This document shows, piece by piece, positions 21,178-31,847 of a stretch of 64,000 bases of DNA. Every line of letters starts with the position of its first letter. Position 1 is the stretch's first letter. Where the stretch lies: assembly GCA_001566295.1 (NCBI GenBank), contig KQ964247.1:1-64000 (forward strand). The letters run 5' to 3'. The stretch comes from Microdochium bolleyi (lineage: Eukaryota > Ascomycota > Sordariomycetes > Xylariales > Microdochiaceae). Made by a program: the position numbers and the translations under genes. The notes under the pieces are model-generated. The model was not told where the DNA came from, did no database searches, and saw nothing but the letters and a program-made list of their open reading frames with translations.

Positions 21178-22187
21178 GGCGCGTTCTCTGAGCCATATCA
21201 CGGATGACGGGTGGATGCTATCGGCAAAGGCGGAGATTGCGCCAGGCTAAGATAAATAGGAGGATCGTTATTCCGCAGCTATCGATACCACAGCAACCCA
21301 GCCACCTTAGCCACGACGGGCGTAGCATACGAAAACATTACCTGCGCCACACTCTACACAAGCTTATTACAGCCTCTACCTTTTAGCCCCGCCATCCTCG
21401 CAATGACGATGACAGAGGAGGTAGGGCATTAAATATCCACATCGCCTGCCCAAATGGGTGCTACTAGTCCGCGATTTGATCAGCGCGACGTGCCGTGTGT
21501 GCGGCGTGGCCTAGACAGGGCAACGCACCCGCAGCGACTATAACAACAGGTGCTCCCTAAGCTAACATGCTGGCCACGCAGCTGACTTGTAGACGGACGA
21601 GGGTACTAGAATGAATTTAATACGACGCGATACTGCCAGACAAACGTCAATCCCGGATCAGGACGGGACCCGCCCTGGCGTCTACCCCTTCGCGACACGC
21701 GTCAACGCCCCGGCATTCATTCCCCAATGCACATGCGTGAACGCGTGCCCCACCAACGACCTCACCACCATCCTCCTACTGCCCGACCCATGTGGCCGGC
21801 CAGACATACGCCCTTGAACTTGTGGGAGGGTCCGGCATGTCCACTAAAAGCCGCACGTACGCTTCCTCGCTATGTGCGAATTGCCGATCTGCCGATCCCG
21901 TGGCTCCGGGACTTCGGATGTCCCCACTCCGATAAACTAGCGTCTTGTACTACGGAAATTCCGTGAAACCAAACAACGCCTGGCTTCTCTTCAGTGACAG
22001 CTAAAGGCATACAACAAGACATGTCGATTAGATGTAGAGTTCCGACATCGCCTCCCAAGCCCAGCACTTCCTATAATTAACAAAATCAAAAGGTATCGCT
22101 CACAGCCGCGTTATTTACGAATCCTCATCGGTCCCTAAATTACGTATTTTTATCGGCAAGGTCGTTACGAGATCCACGGTCATCTGC
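21178..22187. promoter_or_regulatory. Divergent promoter region between the regulator and the aminotransferase
   Basis: About 1 kb lies between opposite start codons. It holds the CGG-N5-CCG element at 21953-21963 listed separately. No gene is supported inside. Confidence 0.5.
21953..21963. promoter_or_regulatory. Putative operator CGGAAATTCCG
   Basis: An inverted repeat CGG-AAATT-CCG, 225 bases before the aminotransferase ATG. The same 11-mer recurs at 28154 and, inverted, at 31726. The form fits a dimeric Zn2Cys6 protein. Confidence 0.6.
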
Positions 22188-23624
22188 ATGAGAACTCGGT
22201 ACAACATGGCAACAGCAACCTATGTTGAGAATGCTCTTCGTGGCGCACATGAAGAGTATTCGAAACGGAATGCACGATCTTTGAAGGCCCATCAAGATGC
22301 CCATGCCCACCTGCCAGGAGGAAACACCAGAACGGTTCTTCATGTGAACCCGTTTCCTTTAACATGGGCATCAGCAGCATCCGGCACCCTCACATCTATC
22401 GACGGCGACACATACGTGGACCTACTGGGCGAGTTTAGTGCTGGGATTTTCGGTCACTCGGAAGCAAAGATCGCCGAAGCTGTCAGGGTGGCGCTATCGA
22501 AAGGATGGAACTACGGCGGAAATTCTCAGACCGAGAGGCAGTTTGCCCAGAAGGTCTGCGAACGATTCGGCCCATCGGGTATCGAGCTCGTTCGATTTAC
22601 CAATTCTGGCACCGAGTCCAACACTACAGCCTTAGGGGCAGCTTTGGCCATTACGAAAAGACGAAAGATCCTTGTCTTCAGCGGTGGATACCATGGCAGT
22701 ACTCTTGTATTCCCGATGGCTTTGATGCAGGGTTCAACAGCGCCAAATATGAATCTGCCGCATGAGTTCGTATACGCTCCTTATAACAATGTCCCGGAGA
22801 CAAACTTGATCTTGGAAAACCTTCCTCAGGACAGCCTCGCGGCGATCCTGGTCGAACCCGTCCAGGGATCCGGTGGTTGCAGGGCCGCGACTAAGGAATT
22901 CCTTCACTTTCTTCGCGACATTGCCGACGAGACAGGTGCGCTCCTGATCTTTGATGAGGTCATGTGCTCACGGCTGGGATACTCTGGGTACAGCGCGACC
23001 CGGGGTGTCCGCGGAGATATCGTCACGCTCGGAAAATACATTGGTGGCGGTATGACCTTCGGAGCATTCGGGGGTCGCAGAGACATCATGGAGCTATTCG
23101 ACCCCTCCAAAAACCGACTGTTTCATCCTGGTACCTTCAACAACAACGTTCTCAGTATGCATGCGGGGCTGGTCGGCCTGGACATCTACCATGCAGGCGA
23201 AGTCGATCGATTGAACAAGCTTGGCGAGGATCTGAAGACCAGAGTCCAACAGATCCTGATTGACGAGGGTATCTATCCCGACACGGTCAAGAGTGCTTCA
23301 TGGAACTTAATCGAGATCGACAGCCTCCAGCACGGCGGGAGTGTACAGCTTCAGCTCGGGGAAGCCTCAACAACCCTGCTGGACTTCCCGCCTATGTTCA
23401 TCACCGCGCGAGGCAGTATGCTCAATGTACGGTTCTCGGGAGTGGATGCGTCCAAATGGCAAGCGCTGTACCACCACCACATGCTGGCCAGGAACATTCA
23501 CATTGCTGTGAGGGGATACACACCACTCACCCTCGCCGCCACGGAAGCGCACATTGACGACTACGTTAGCGCCATTCAAAAGTTTGTCCAGACTCACAAA
23601 CAAGCGTTGATATCTAAGTCTTGA
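22188..23624 (+). CDS. Class III PLP aminotransferase, glutamate-1-semialdehyde aminomutase-like
   Basis: A single exon of 478 aa from ATG 22188, or 472 from the ATG at 22206 (MATATYVENALRG), which has the more usual start context. It shows NSGTESNTTALG near residue 145, FSGGYHG for PLP phosphate contact, the IFDEVMCSRLGYSG Asp that holds the pyridine nitrogen, and LGKYIGGGMTFGAFGG with the Schiff-base Lys283. This pattern is that of the GSA-aminomutase branch of class III enzymes. Fungi do not make haem precursors by the GSA route, so a different amino-group transfer or shift is likely. It reads away from the cluster regulator and has the shared promoter element. Confidence 0.93.
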   Translation: MRTRYNMATATYVENALRGAHEEYSKRNARSLKAHQDAHAHLPGGNTRTVLHVNPFPLTWASAASGTLTSIDGDTYVDLLGEFSAGIFGHSEAKIAEAVRVALSKGWNYGGNSQTERQFAQKVCERFGPSGIELVRFTNSGTESNTTALGAALAITKRRKILVFSGGYHGSTLVFPMALMQGSTAPNMNLPHEFVYAPYNNVPETNLILENLPQDSLAAILVEPVQGSGGCRAATKEFLHFLRDIADETGALLIFDEVMCSRLGYSGYSATRGVRGDIVTLGKYIGGGMTFGAFGGRRDIMELFDPSKNRLFHPGTFNNNVLSMHAGLVGLDIYHAGEVDRLNKLGEDLKTRVQQILIDEGIYPDTVKSASWNLIEIDSLQHGGSVQLQLGEASTTLLDFPPMFITARGSMLNVRFSGVDASKWQALYHHHMLARNIHIAVRGYTPLTLAATEAHIDDYVSAIQKFVQTHKQALISKS

Positions 23625-24084
23625 GTACTCGTACTACTCGATACCATGGGCGACACCCGGGAGAGAACATAATGTAGCCAGGATGTGTTTGGAGGAGGAT
23701 GGTGAAGCCAAGTACAGATAACGAGGTTGCCAAGTGTAAAGACCATCGACTTGGTAGAATACTACTAGAGTCTGTTGAATTAGACGTGTCCAAATCCTAT
23801 ATAAAATTTTAGTCTCCATTGCTTTGTTTAAGCTGCTTTAGCATGTTATACTCGCTGTTGTTCACTGAGTTTAGGCTTATGGGAGATGGTTTACTTTATA
23901 AATATTTATGTTGCATGTGTTGGCATGCTCAGACCACTGCGAATCTACGTTCCACTAACCATCAGGACTTTATAAAACACACCCGACACAACTTGAAAAG
24001 TGCGAAATGCTTAAATGTTATTTGTCTGTTGTCTCTCTTTTGAACGACATGCTATTCTCTAATCAATATATTCCGGCTTGTCTA
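23625..24084. other. AT-rich intergenic stretch
   Basis: It lies between the converging 3' ends of the aminotransferase and cupin genes. No feature was recognised. Confidence 0.45.
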
Positions 24085-24594
24085 CTACTTATTAATGAGC
24101 TCCTTGGACTTTCCAAGCCCGGCAGCATAGGAGCTGCACTTAAACACAAGGGCGAATCTTTTAGCAGAGAACATGATACGACTTTGCCTTCGGATAAAGA
24201 AAGCCTCTCCCTGGTATAGGGTAACCTTCTTCCCCGTCTCGTCTTCCAGGTCGAGTTCTCCTAGGCATTGTAAGCAGAGTGTAAGGCGTGGTAGGAAGCT
24301 TATGGTTTGTGTCCTCACCCCTCACAATAATACCAGACTCTTCATGGTCGGTAGGACCGTAGTAGTCAACCTTGCCTGGAATTACACGTAAGAAGCCAGC
24401 AAAGAGTTGAACATCTTTGTCCTGCTCCACAGGATCTGTGCCAAGAACACGACCTATCCAAGTGTTAGCCCGATGTAAAAAGGTCAGGTCAACGTGAGGA
24501 ATGAGTTCATCACACCATAGTAGTGGCAGTCGCCGAGACCTGGCACAAATGGTGTGAGGTATTGTTCATTCTCGGAGCAGTAGTCGAACCCCAT
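24085..24594 (-). CDS. Small cupin protein, EutQ-like
   Basis: Exons 24594-24516, 24453-24319 and 24260-24085, with introns of 62 and 58 nt (branch-like CTAAC in the first), give 129 aa in one frame. The joined protein is one beta-barrel domain: GKVDYYGPTDHEESGIIVRG, then GELDLEDETGKK, GEAFFIRRQSRIMFSA and FALVFKCS. The His-Glu-Glu of the first cupin motif is present (DHEESG), but the His of the second motif is not clear, so metal binding is uncertain. The layout resembles EutQ-type and ethanolamine-utilisation-like cupins of fungi. It is divergent from the FAD-linked oxidase, with a shared promoter holding two CGG-N5-CCG sites. Confidence 0.78.
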
Positions 24595-24809
24595 GATTAA
24601 CCGTTCTCAAAGGGAAAAATGTTGTGTGGAAGTGTATTTGGAGGCAAGCTCTCTGTCCTGGGATTTCAATGGAAGTGATAGTACCAAGCATGATAAGGAT
24701 GCAGAGGGTGTTTCCCTTCTAACCCTTATGGTAGAATCATTCCGGTTGCAGCCGAGCTTGCAACCAGAATTATCGAGTTGCCAGGTTTTTCCGCGTCTAC
24801 TCCTGGTGT

Positions 24810-24820
24810 CGGAAAGTCCG
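24810..24820. promoter_or_regulatory. Putative operator CGG-AAAGT-CCG
   Basis: An inverted CGG-N5-CCG repeat, flanked by T and A to give TCGGAAAGTCCGA, 216 bases before the cupin start codon at 24594. Confidence 0.5.
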
Positions 24821-25094
24821 ATCATGTTGTGGGGGCAAGGTCACGCCACCGTCCGGATATTGGAAAATGCTCCATACTTTTCTACTTCAGGGTAGCGGGG
24901 GAAGGGGTTGTGGGGACAGACACCTGAGGTTAGTACTCCGCACTGGAATTCGGAATCCTTCCGGTTGGAATCTTGGACATTGAAGTCTGATCTCGCTATT
25001 ACAACGAATCAGCCATCACCCCGATCGTTCCCGAACTAGTGTCCACCAAGCCCAATTTGAGATTTGTGCCCGGACTGCGCCAATCCTGTAGGTC

Positions 25095-25105
25095 CGGATC
25101 ACCCG
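25095..25105. promoter_or_regulatory. Putative operator CGG-ATCAC-CCG
   Basis: An inverted CGG-N5-CCG repeat, followed by GTC as in the sites at 28154 and 31726, about 250 bases before the FAD-linked oxidase ATG at 25356. Confidence 0.45.
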
Positions 25106-25355
25106 GTCTAGGAGAGTCCGGAACGTGCGTGACGACTAGCCGACGGAATGCTTTCTAGGTTCCACACACCGGTCCCCCAGCGCAGGCATCGGATAAGGAG
25201 ATTCGGAATTAATACACGAATCGGGATATACAGGGATCACTAGACCAGGGCTGTCTACAACGAAAGAAAACAAAACACTACCCTCGCGCTTGTTGTACCC
25301 AGTCCTTGCAAGGTCTCACTATCGACCTTTGGCGCATACAGTCGACGACATCCAA

Positions 25356-26948
25356 CATGCTTTCTCAATCGAGCCCGATGCTGGACAATGCTTCGCAACC
25401 TCACGGATTGGCCGGCACAGAACGCGTTGTGGGTTATGTCCTGAGAATCGATTACGGGCCGACGGTTAACTAACGTACCCTTGTAGGTTTCTGAACTCCT
25501 TGAGAAATTCCCAGAGCAAGTATTCGAGCAAGATCATCAGCGGTACAAAGATTTGCAAAACAGCTTCTGGTCCAAGAACCAAAAAGCTCTGAGACCCCGT
25601 TGTTTCTTTCAACCACACTCGGCGGAAGAGCTCGGTCACGCAGTGGCACAATGTGCTAGAGAAAATTGCCTGTTCGCAGTGAAGAGCGGCGGTCACGGCC
25701 ACTTCGCGGGGCACTCCAGCATCGAAGGAGGCATTCAATTCGACTTGGTCAAGCTCAAGGCCTTCCAAATCAATCGGAATGAAGGCACAGTCTTAGTTGG
25801 TCCTGGCTGCACCTGGGGTTCCGTGTATGAGAAATTACAGAAAGAGGGCTTGATGGTCGTGGGCGGGAGGGCTGCCAACGTTGGAGTCGGCGGCTATCTG
25901 GTTGGTGGTATGTACCTACATGGTTCCCTCTGATGGCGCCATCCTCTTACTGACTTGTTTTACAGGAGGCATTTCTTTTTACGCAGCACGACTTGGCTGG
26001 GGCATCGACAACGTACGATCTTTTGAGGTCGTACTTGCCGATGGCCGTGTCGTCACTGCCAGTGCGAACAGCGAGCCAAATCTCTATCGTGCTCTCCGAG
26101 GTGGCGGCTCCAACTTTGGCATAGTAACAGCGTTCGAGTTGGAGGCTTTCCCGTACAGCGGCATGTGGGGAGGTCGCACCATAATTGACAGCATGCATGC
26201 CAGACAAGCCATAGCTGCATACGCCAGCTTTGTGGAGAAGCAGGAGGCATACCCTAAGGGCCACACCATCTTTATCGCGACATACGACGAAGGACCGCTC
26301 CGACTGCTTCAATACATTGTTTACACGGAACCACAAAGCGATCTCCCTATATTCGACAACCTTCGCAAAGTCCCAACGATTCAGTCTTCTCTCGGAGTCA
26401 CTGATTACACCGATCTGGCACAAAATATTGCCGGTCTGCAAGACGGTGTAGGGTATCGTGTAGCGATTGCCACACTTACGTTGAAGCTTGACGAAGAACT
26501 TTTTAACTTTGCTTACGATGTCTTCGTCCAGGAGGCTGGGCCAAAATCCAAACACATCAATGCAACAATGGAGTTCCACGCCATCCCTCGGACCACGAAT
26601 CCTGCTGGGAACATGTTTGGATTGGTAGAAGCTGACCGACCCCTTGTTACCTTTCTGCTGATCTTCATGAGCTCCGACGCTCGGCAAGATGAGGAGGTAG
26701 TTCAGACGCAGAAAACGATTATTGCGCGCGTTGAGAAAGAAGCCAAGAAGCTAAGCCTGTATCACCCGTTCCTGTTTCCAAATTATGCCGGTCAGTGGCA
26801 GAATGTTTTCGGCAGCTTCGGAGACGCCAATAGGAGGTTCTTGGCTGAAATGGCCAATGCCTACGATCCTCGACAGGTGTTCCAGACCCTGCAGCCGGGT
26901 TCATTCAAAGTCAGCAGTGTGGACCAAGCGAGGCAGTCAAAGGTCTAA
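25356..26948 (+). CDS. FAD-linked oxidase (PCMH-type, 6-hydroxynicotine oxidase/BBE-like), intracellular
   Basis: Exons 25356-25424, 25487-25907 and 25966-26948 (introns 62 and 58 nt) give 490 aa. The FAD domain has AVKSGGHGHFAG, whose His is the usual 8-alpha-histidyl FAD link, then GRAANVGVGGYLVGGG and GWGIDNVRSFEVVLADGRV. RGGGSNFGIVT follows. The Cys used for a second covalent FAD bond in berberine-bridge enzymes is absent from the GRAANVGVGG segment, so single covalent attachment is likely. The C-terminus has NYAGQWQNVFGSFG and the closing YDPRQVFQTLQPG typical of the family. No signal peptide is seen, so it probably acts in the cell on an amine or alcohol of the cluster's pathway. The first intron's donor (GTTGTG) is weak; the start exon is the least certain part. 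Confidence 0.88.
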
Positions 26949-27678
26949 AGAGAGGATACTGGGAGAATGGACCTTATAGGATGTAGGAAGCATGAGAGTA
27001 CGGGCGAAATGTTTCAATCAATCAGCTCATCGGCCATACATCGGCCACACATCGGCGAATCTCTATGGTCCACCTGTTATTTATTGAAGAGTAGACGGAT
27101 TAATCACTTCTGTTGTACTAAAATGATTGAAATTACTAGCGAGCTTAATAAATATTGAAACTGGGGCGCCGGCGCAACGCCAACATAGCCACGCTTTACA
27201 GTAACATAGTGATAACTCTACCATGGGGAGATAAGTCGTAACATGTGGTTACATACCATATGGTTATGCCCATTCTTAGAGTGTATCTTGCGTATTCTAA
27301 AAGTAATTGTCCAAGCTGAAAGGGGTGGGTGCTCTAGTCTTTCCTGCAAGCCCGAGTAAGTTAACACTGTTAAAACAACTTATCCTAAGCTCTCTCGAGC
27401 GAAGAACTTTACTTATAAGAAACGTCACATAATCGGAATCGTGATTGTTGCTTATTCAAGAGGTTTGTTGTTAATAGCTTTGTGGAGAAGGTCTTGGTTG
27501 TCACTTATGAGCGCCACCTTATAACGACGAGATTAACCACTAAAAAGGATAGCCAAAAGTGCTATCAAATATAAAGAATACATTCCGTTACTTCTTTAGT
27601 GGAAGCTACTCCCCGAGCATCCAAATTGCACCTACGTAAGCACTTCCTACCATGTGCAATCTGTCTAAACTGCGAAAC

Positions 27679-27868
27679 TGTTACGTCGTAACCTGTTAGG
27701 AGCTGCTCGGCTCCTCTAGTCCTGGCACAGCTCTTATCGCTGTCCTTTCTTATTGGCAGTGCCTAGACTACCTTATACCTTACCTATAATAAACTCGGGT
27801 CTCTATGGCTTACTATATTATGGACCTACCACATTGTGGTAACCTTTGATTGAGGTGATTACGTAACA
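27679..27868. mobile_element. Possible solo LTR or LTR-like relic
   Basis: The stretch begins TGTTACG and ends CGTAACA, a perfect 7-base inverted pair of the TG...CA kind, and has a TATAATAA-like string at 27785-27792. At 190 bases it fits a short fungal LTR. No matching 5-base target duplication was found, and no internal retroelement sequence is near, so this is weak. Confidence 0.25.
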
Positions 27869-28153
27869 GCTCCGGCGGTGTTCGACCGGCGTGCGTGGCC
27901 TGCCCTAGTCCCTGATCCAATCTTGCGACCTGTCGGTCGGGCCGTTACACAAATACACATGCTTATCATTTCATAAGCGGACCTTCTAATGAATGGGTCC
28001 CGGCCTCTGGGTGATGCAATGATAGCGGGAAATACCGTTCAACCCCAAGCATATGGCAAAGCTTCGGTTCGGCGTTGTGACTGGCCTTCGACCGGAGCCA
28101 ACTTTGTAAAGTGGGACCCCCGAAATCCCGACAATCTCAAAACTTAGAGGCTT

Positions 28154-28164
28154 CGGAAATTCCG
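28154..28164. promoter_or_regulatory. Putative operator CGGAAATTCCG
   Basis: The same 11-mer as at 21953, here followed by GTCGGA, 278 bases before the monooxygenase ATG at 28442. Confidence 0.6.
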
Positions 28165-28441
28165 GTCGGAGAGCGATTCTTCGGGCGCGAGCTACAGAAT
28201 CGCACGACGAGCAAATTGTTTCCTCAGAATCTAGAACTTTGCTATCAGGCCATTGACAGGTCATGTTTCCAAAAATTTTAAAGTATGAAAGTTAACCGAA
28301 TCACGTTTCCTTCGAAGAATTATTAACGAAAACGCCTTTCTCATTATCAAACCTATTCCAAGTCCGCCTCGGCCTCGCCATCGCCTGTGTTACTTAGTAA
28401 CATTACGCACGTACCCAATCTTTGAGACTCCCACTGCAACC

Positions 28442-30700
28442 ATGGGTTCTGTCCATGATGATGCTCCTCCTGCAGCAAACGGCACGCAGCCGTACGCTGT
28501 CGACGAGAAGGTCTTGGGGTGTTCGCGTCCGTTACGCGTTATTTGCATTGGCGCGGGCGCGACTGGGCTCGACCTTGCCTACAAGATGAACCGGCATCTC
28601 AAGTCGTTCGAGCTACAAATTTATGAGAAGAACCCAGAGCTTGGAGGGACTTGGTTCGAGAACACGTGAGTACTATGAGCCTTGCCTCTCATGGGGACAG
28701 AGAGATTAATGGATGCAAATCTATAGGTACCCGGGTTGTGCTTGTGACATTCCTGCGCATATTTACGAGTATGAGTGGGCTCCGAATGCTGAGTGGAGTC
28801 AATTGTGAGTGGCATCTTCTAGAGTTTAAGAGGCCAGGTTTGATTAATCCTCGATCATAGTTACGCCTCACAACCCGAGATTCTGCAGTATTTCCGCGAT
28901 ACAGCGAAGAATTTTGACCTCGAGAAGTTCATCGCTTACAAAAAGGAGGTCGTTGAGGCGCGTTGGGATGAGGCCAAATCTCAATGGGCCGTCCAGATAC
29001 ACGATCTATTGAGCGGGATCACAACCACAGATTGGTGCCATTTCTTAATCAATGGCGGCGGGTTTCTGAAGTAAGAGGTTCATTACGCCATTAAGTGGTT
29101 TCACTAACTGACTTTCCTTAGTAATTGGCAGTGGCCGCAGATTGAAGGCCTTCACTCCTTCAAGGGTAACTTGCTGCACTCTGCGGCATGGGATAACAAT
29201 GTTGACCTGGAAGGAAAGAAGGTTGCCGTGATCGGCAACGGCTCGTCAGGAATCCAGCTCGTGACTGCAATCCAACCAGGTACTGTTCAGCGAACACTCC
29301 ACATAAGCTAGTATCCTTACTGACTCGCTCATACAGTGGCTGCACATCTCACGACATTCATCAGAAGTCCTACCTGGATTGCCACCACACTGGGCCAAGA
29401 TTTCGCTGGTCCAAACGGCGCGAATTTCGATTGTATGTACTCTTTACAAAGGCGATCGAACAATGGCCCACGTTGACTAATGAGTCCACAGATACCGAGG
29501 CCCAGAAACGCGAGTTCATCGAGCATCCGGAAAAGCTCCTAGCATATCGAAAAGCGATCGAGTCTGATCTGAATGGTGGATTCGAATCAGTACGTTACCG
29601 AACAGTCCACAAGCCAAATGGAAGCGGACTCTAACAGGGCTCCTAGGCGCTTTACGATTCGCCGCAGCAAGCCGCGGCGAGAGAAAATCTGACAAAGATG
29701 ATGCGAACTCGCTTGGGTGAACAGACTGCCTTGGCAGATAGGATCATTCCGAGTTTCGGTGTCGGGTGCAGGTATGGGGAAGAACAATCAACATTCGAAC
29801 CCCGAAGTGTTTCTAACTCGCAATAGACGGCCAACACCAGGCGTTGGCTATCTCGAAGCCTTGACAGAGAAGAACGTCCGTGTCGTGTTCGACTCCATCA
29901 CGAGGGTGGTCCCGCAAGGTATCGAGCTAGCAACTGGCGAGGTTATTGAACTCGATGCCATCGTGTGCGCCACTGGTTTCAACGTCTCCTGGAGACCGCG
30001 ATTCCCCATCATCGGCAGGAACAACATCGACATGAGAGACCAATGGAAGTCACGGCCGACAGCGTACTTGTCCATGGCCGTACCAAACTTTCCTAACTAC
30101 ATTTGTACGTGGCCGCACTGTTTCTCTTCTTTTTCTTCCAACCCAGCTGGCCGGGCTGGCCCGCTGATGAGAATCTATCTATACAGTGTACATGGGCCCT
30201 AACGGGCCCCTCTCTCATGGCTCCGCACTGCCCAGCATCGAGCACATTACAAAGTATGTGATTAAGCTGTTGTGCAAGGTGCAAACCGAAGGTTACCAAA
30301 CAGTTGTACCCCGCCAAAGGGCTTTGGATGATTTTATCGAACATGCGGATACATTCTTGGCTCGCACAGTCTGGAATGCCAAGTGTCGATCTTGGCTAAA
30401 GGGCGGTAAGGAAGAAAAACCACCCCACGTAGTTCCTGGTGTGTAGCACTGTTTGTCCAAACTTGCTGACGTTTTTAAACAGGAAAGGAAGACGGGCCTG
30501 CTTTGGTCCACCCGGGTAGCCGCTTACATTGGTTTCATATGCTTATGAACCCGCGGTGGGAAGACTGGGAGTGGACTACGGTCAGCCAGAACGTGTTTTC
30601 CTACCTTGGAAATGGCTTTTCAACCATGGAGACAGTGTACAAGGACAAAGCATGGTATTTCGGTAGCCCAGACCAAGGCTTCGACTCCATCATCAACTAA
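28442..30700 (+). CDS. Baeyer-Villiger-type flavin monooxygenase
   Basis: Ten exons: 28442-28665, 28727-28804, 28861-29070, 29122-29279, 29337-29432, 29492-29589, 29647-29771, 29827-30104, 30187-30405 and 30483-30700. Introns are 51-82 nt, all GT-AG, and phases agree, giving 567 aa. The FAD fold is VICIGAGATGLDLAYKM at residues 34-50. LGGTWFENTYPGCACDIPAH is the usual BVMO stretch. FKGNLLHSAAWD is the FxGxxxHxxxW fingerprint, and VAVIGNGSSGIQL is the NADPH-binding fold. It should use NADPH and O2 to insert oxygen beside a carbonyl or oxidise a soft heteroatom. It sits between the FAD-linked oxidase and the permease and carries the shared promoter element. Confidence 0.93.
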
Positions 30701-31847
30701 GAGGCCCTATGGGGATGTATGCTGCCCATGCATTGAATTGTAGCTCGTATAGAGTAATGATGAAAGCCTGCTATCTGATACTACTAGAATGAACATGGCA
30801 ATTGGGCACAATCAGGAGTTCTTTACAGCCAGAGCGATGGCATAAAGTAAGGAGGAATTGTAAAACAGAATGTAACACGGCCAGGATAAAAATGCCGCTG
30901 TCCATAAGAAAAGAAGAGCAAAAACGGAAGGGAAAAGTCTATATGTACGAAAGATTAACGAGAGTAAGTCGAAGTACTTACACTGCCCCTAGAACCATAC
31001 CACGTATTCAACGACAGTAGAATTGTCCTGGGCTTAAGGAGCGATGCGCACGCAGGAATGGGGACTCGCGTACTTTCTGTAGCCCACCGGTGTACCTAGG
31101 CACACGAGTTGTCTTGGAAAGAAAGCTGAACGCCGCTGGCTGTAAGAAGTCCCGATTCAACTCCCGACTTATCGGATATCAGTGACCTGAGTCCCTGGGA
31201 ACGGCTTGGGGCACTGTGTCGTGGGTCATGTATGAATGGTTGGGGAGCAGATAGGCCTGACCTCTAGACGACACTTCGGGGGGTGTACGTGCGCGCAATG
31301 CGTATGGGGTTGCTACGATCGCGAGCGTTTGGTATCGTGCAGGGACGCCCTGGCTACCATCGTCGGAGAGTCACGCCACTAAGCCCAACCAGTCTCCGGA
31401 GGAACAGTGCTATCTGAGTGAGACGGGCGCCAGAGATACGGACCCGCTTAACCTGAGTCAGGATGTGCGCCGCCTGACATTCCTCTCCACGTTAGCTATC
31501 TTTCTTTGCGCCTGCTATCTTTCCCCACATTCGCGTATTACGACTAGTGGAACTTAGACCCTGCATTTGTCCGGTCGGGTTCCACTATCGGGGGCGCTAC
31601 GGCTTGCAAAATTTGGCCTTATCTGGGGTAAAGGCTCAGCTCCCAGCCCTTCCCCGCACGCACGGGTTCTTGGGTGATAAGCCCAATCTCATCAGTGTCG
31701 TCCGTTGGAGATTAGCTCAATAGTCCGGAATTTCCGGTCGGACTACATCTGTTGTTTCACTGAGTACGTTCCACATATAGCTGGTGCATTCCTTGCCATC
31801 AAATTAGGTCGATCAATGTCATCATTATCGCCATCACTATCTCTTTG
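30701..31847. other. 1.1-kb intergenic stretch ahead of the permease
   Basis: No gene is supported. The right end holds the CGG-N5-CCG element at 31726. Confidence 0.45.
31726..31736. promoter_or_regulatory. Putative operator CGGAATTTCCG
   Basis: This is the exact reverse complement of the 11-mer at 21953 and 28154. Like the 28154 copy it is followed by GTCGGA. It lies 111-147 bases before the two possible permease starts. Confidence 0.6.

Larger units (their letters stand above)
24595..25355. promoter_or_regulatory. Divergent promoter region, cupin and FAD-linked oxidase
   Basis: About 760 bases between opposite start codons, rich in CGG/CCG triplets. Besides the two N5 sites listed separately it has CGG-N7-CCG at 24951-24963. 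No gene is supported inside. Confidence 0.5.
26949..28441. other. 1.5-kb gene-free, AT-rich stretch
   Basis: No coding frame is supported. AT content is visibly higher than in the genes around it between about 27,050 and 27,850. It holds a possible solo LTR and, at its right end, the promoter element at 28154. Confidence 0.5.

Noticed and set aside
27225..27245. Resemblance to the 3' end of 18S rRNA (AAGTCGTAACA)
   Set aside because: Only 11 bases match and the flanks do not; chance match.
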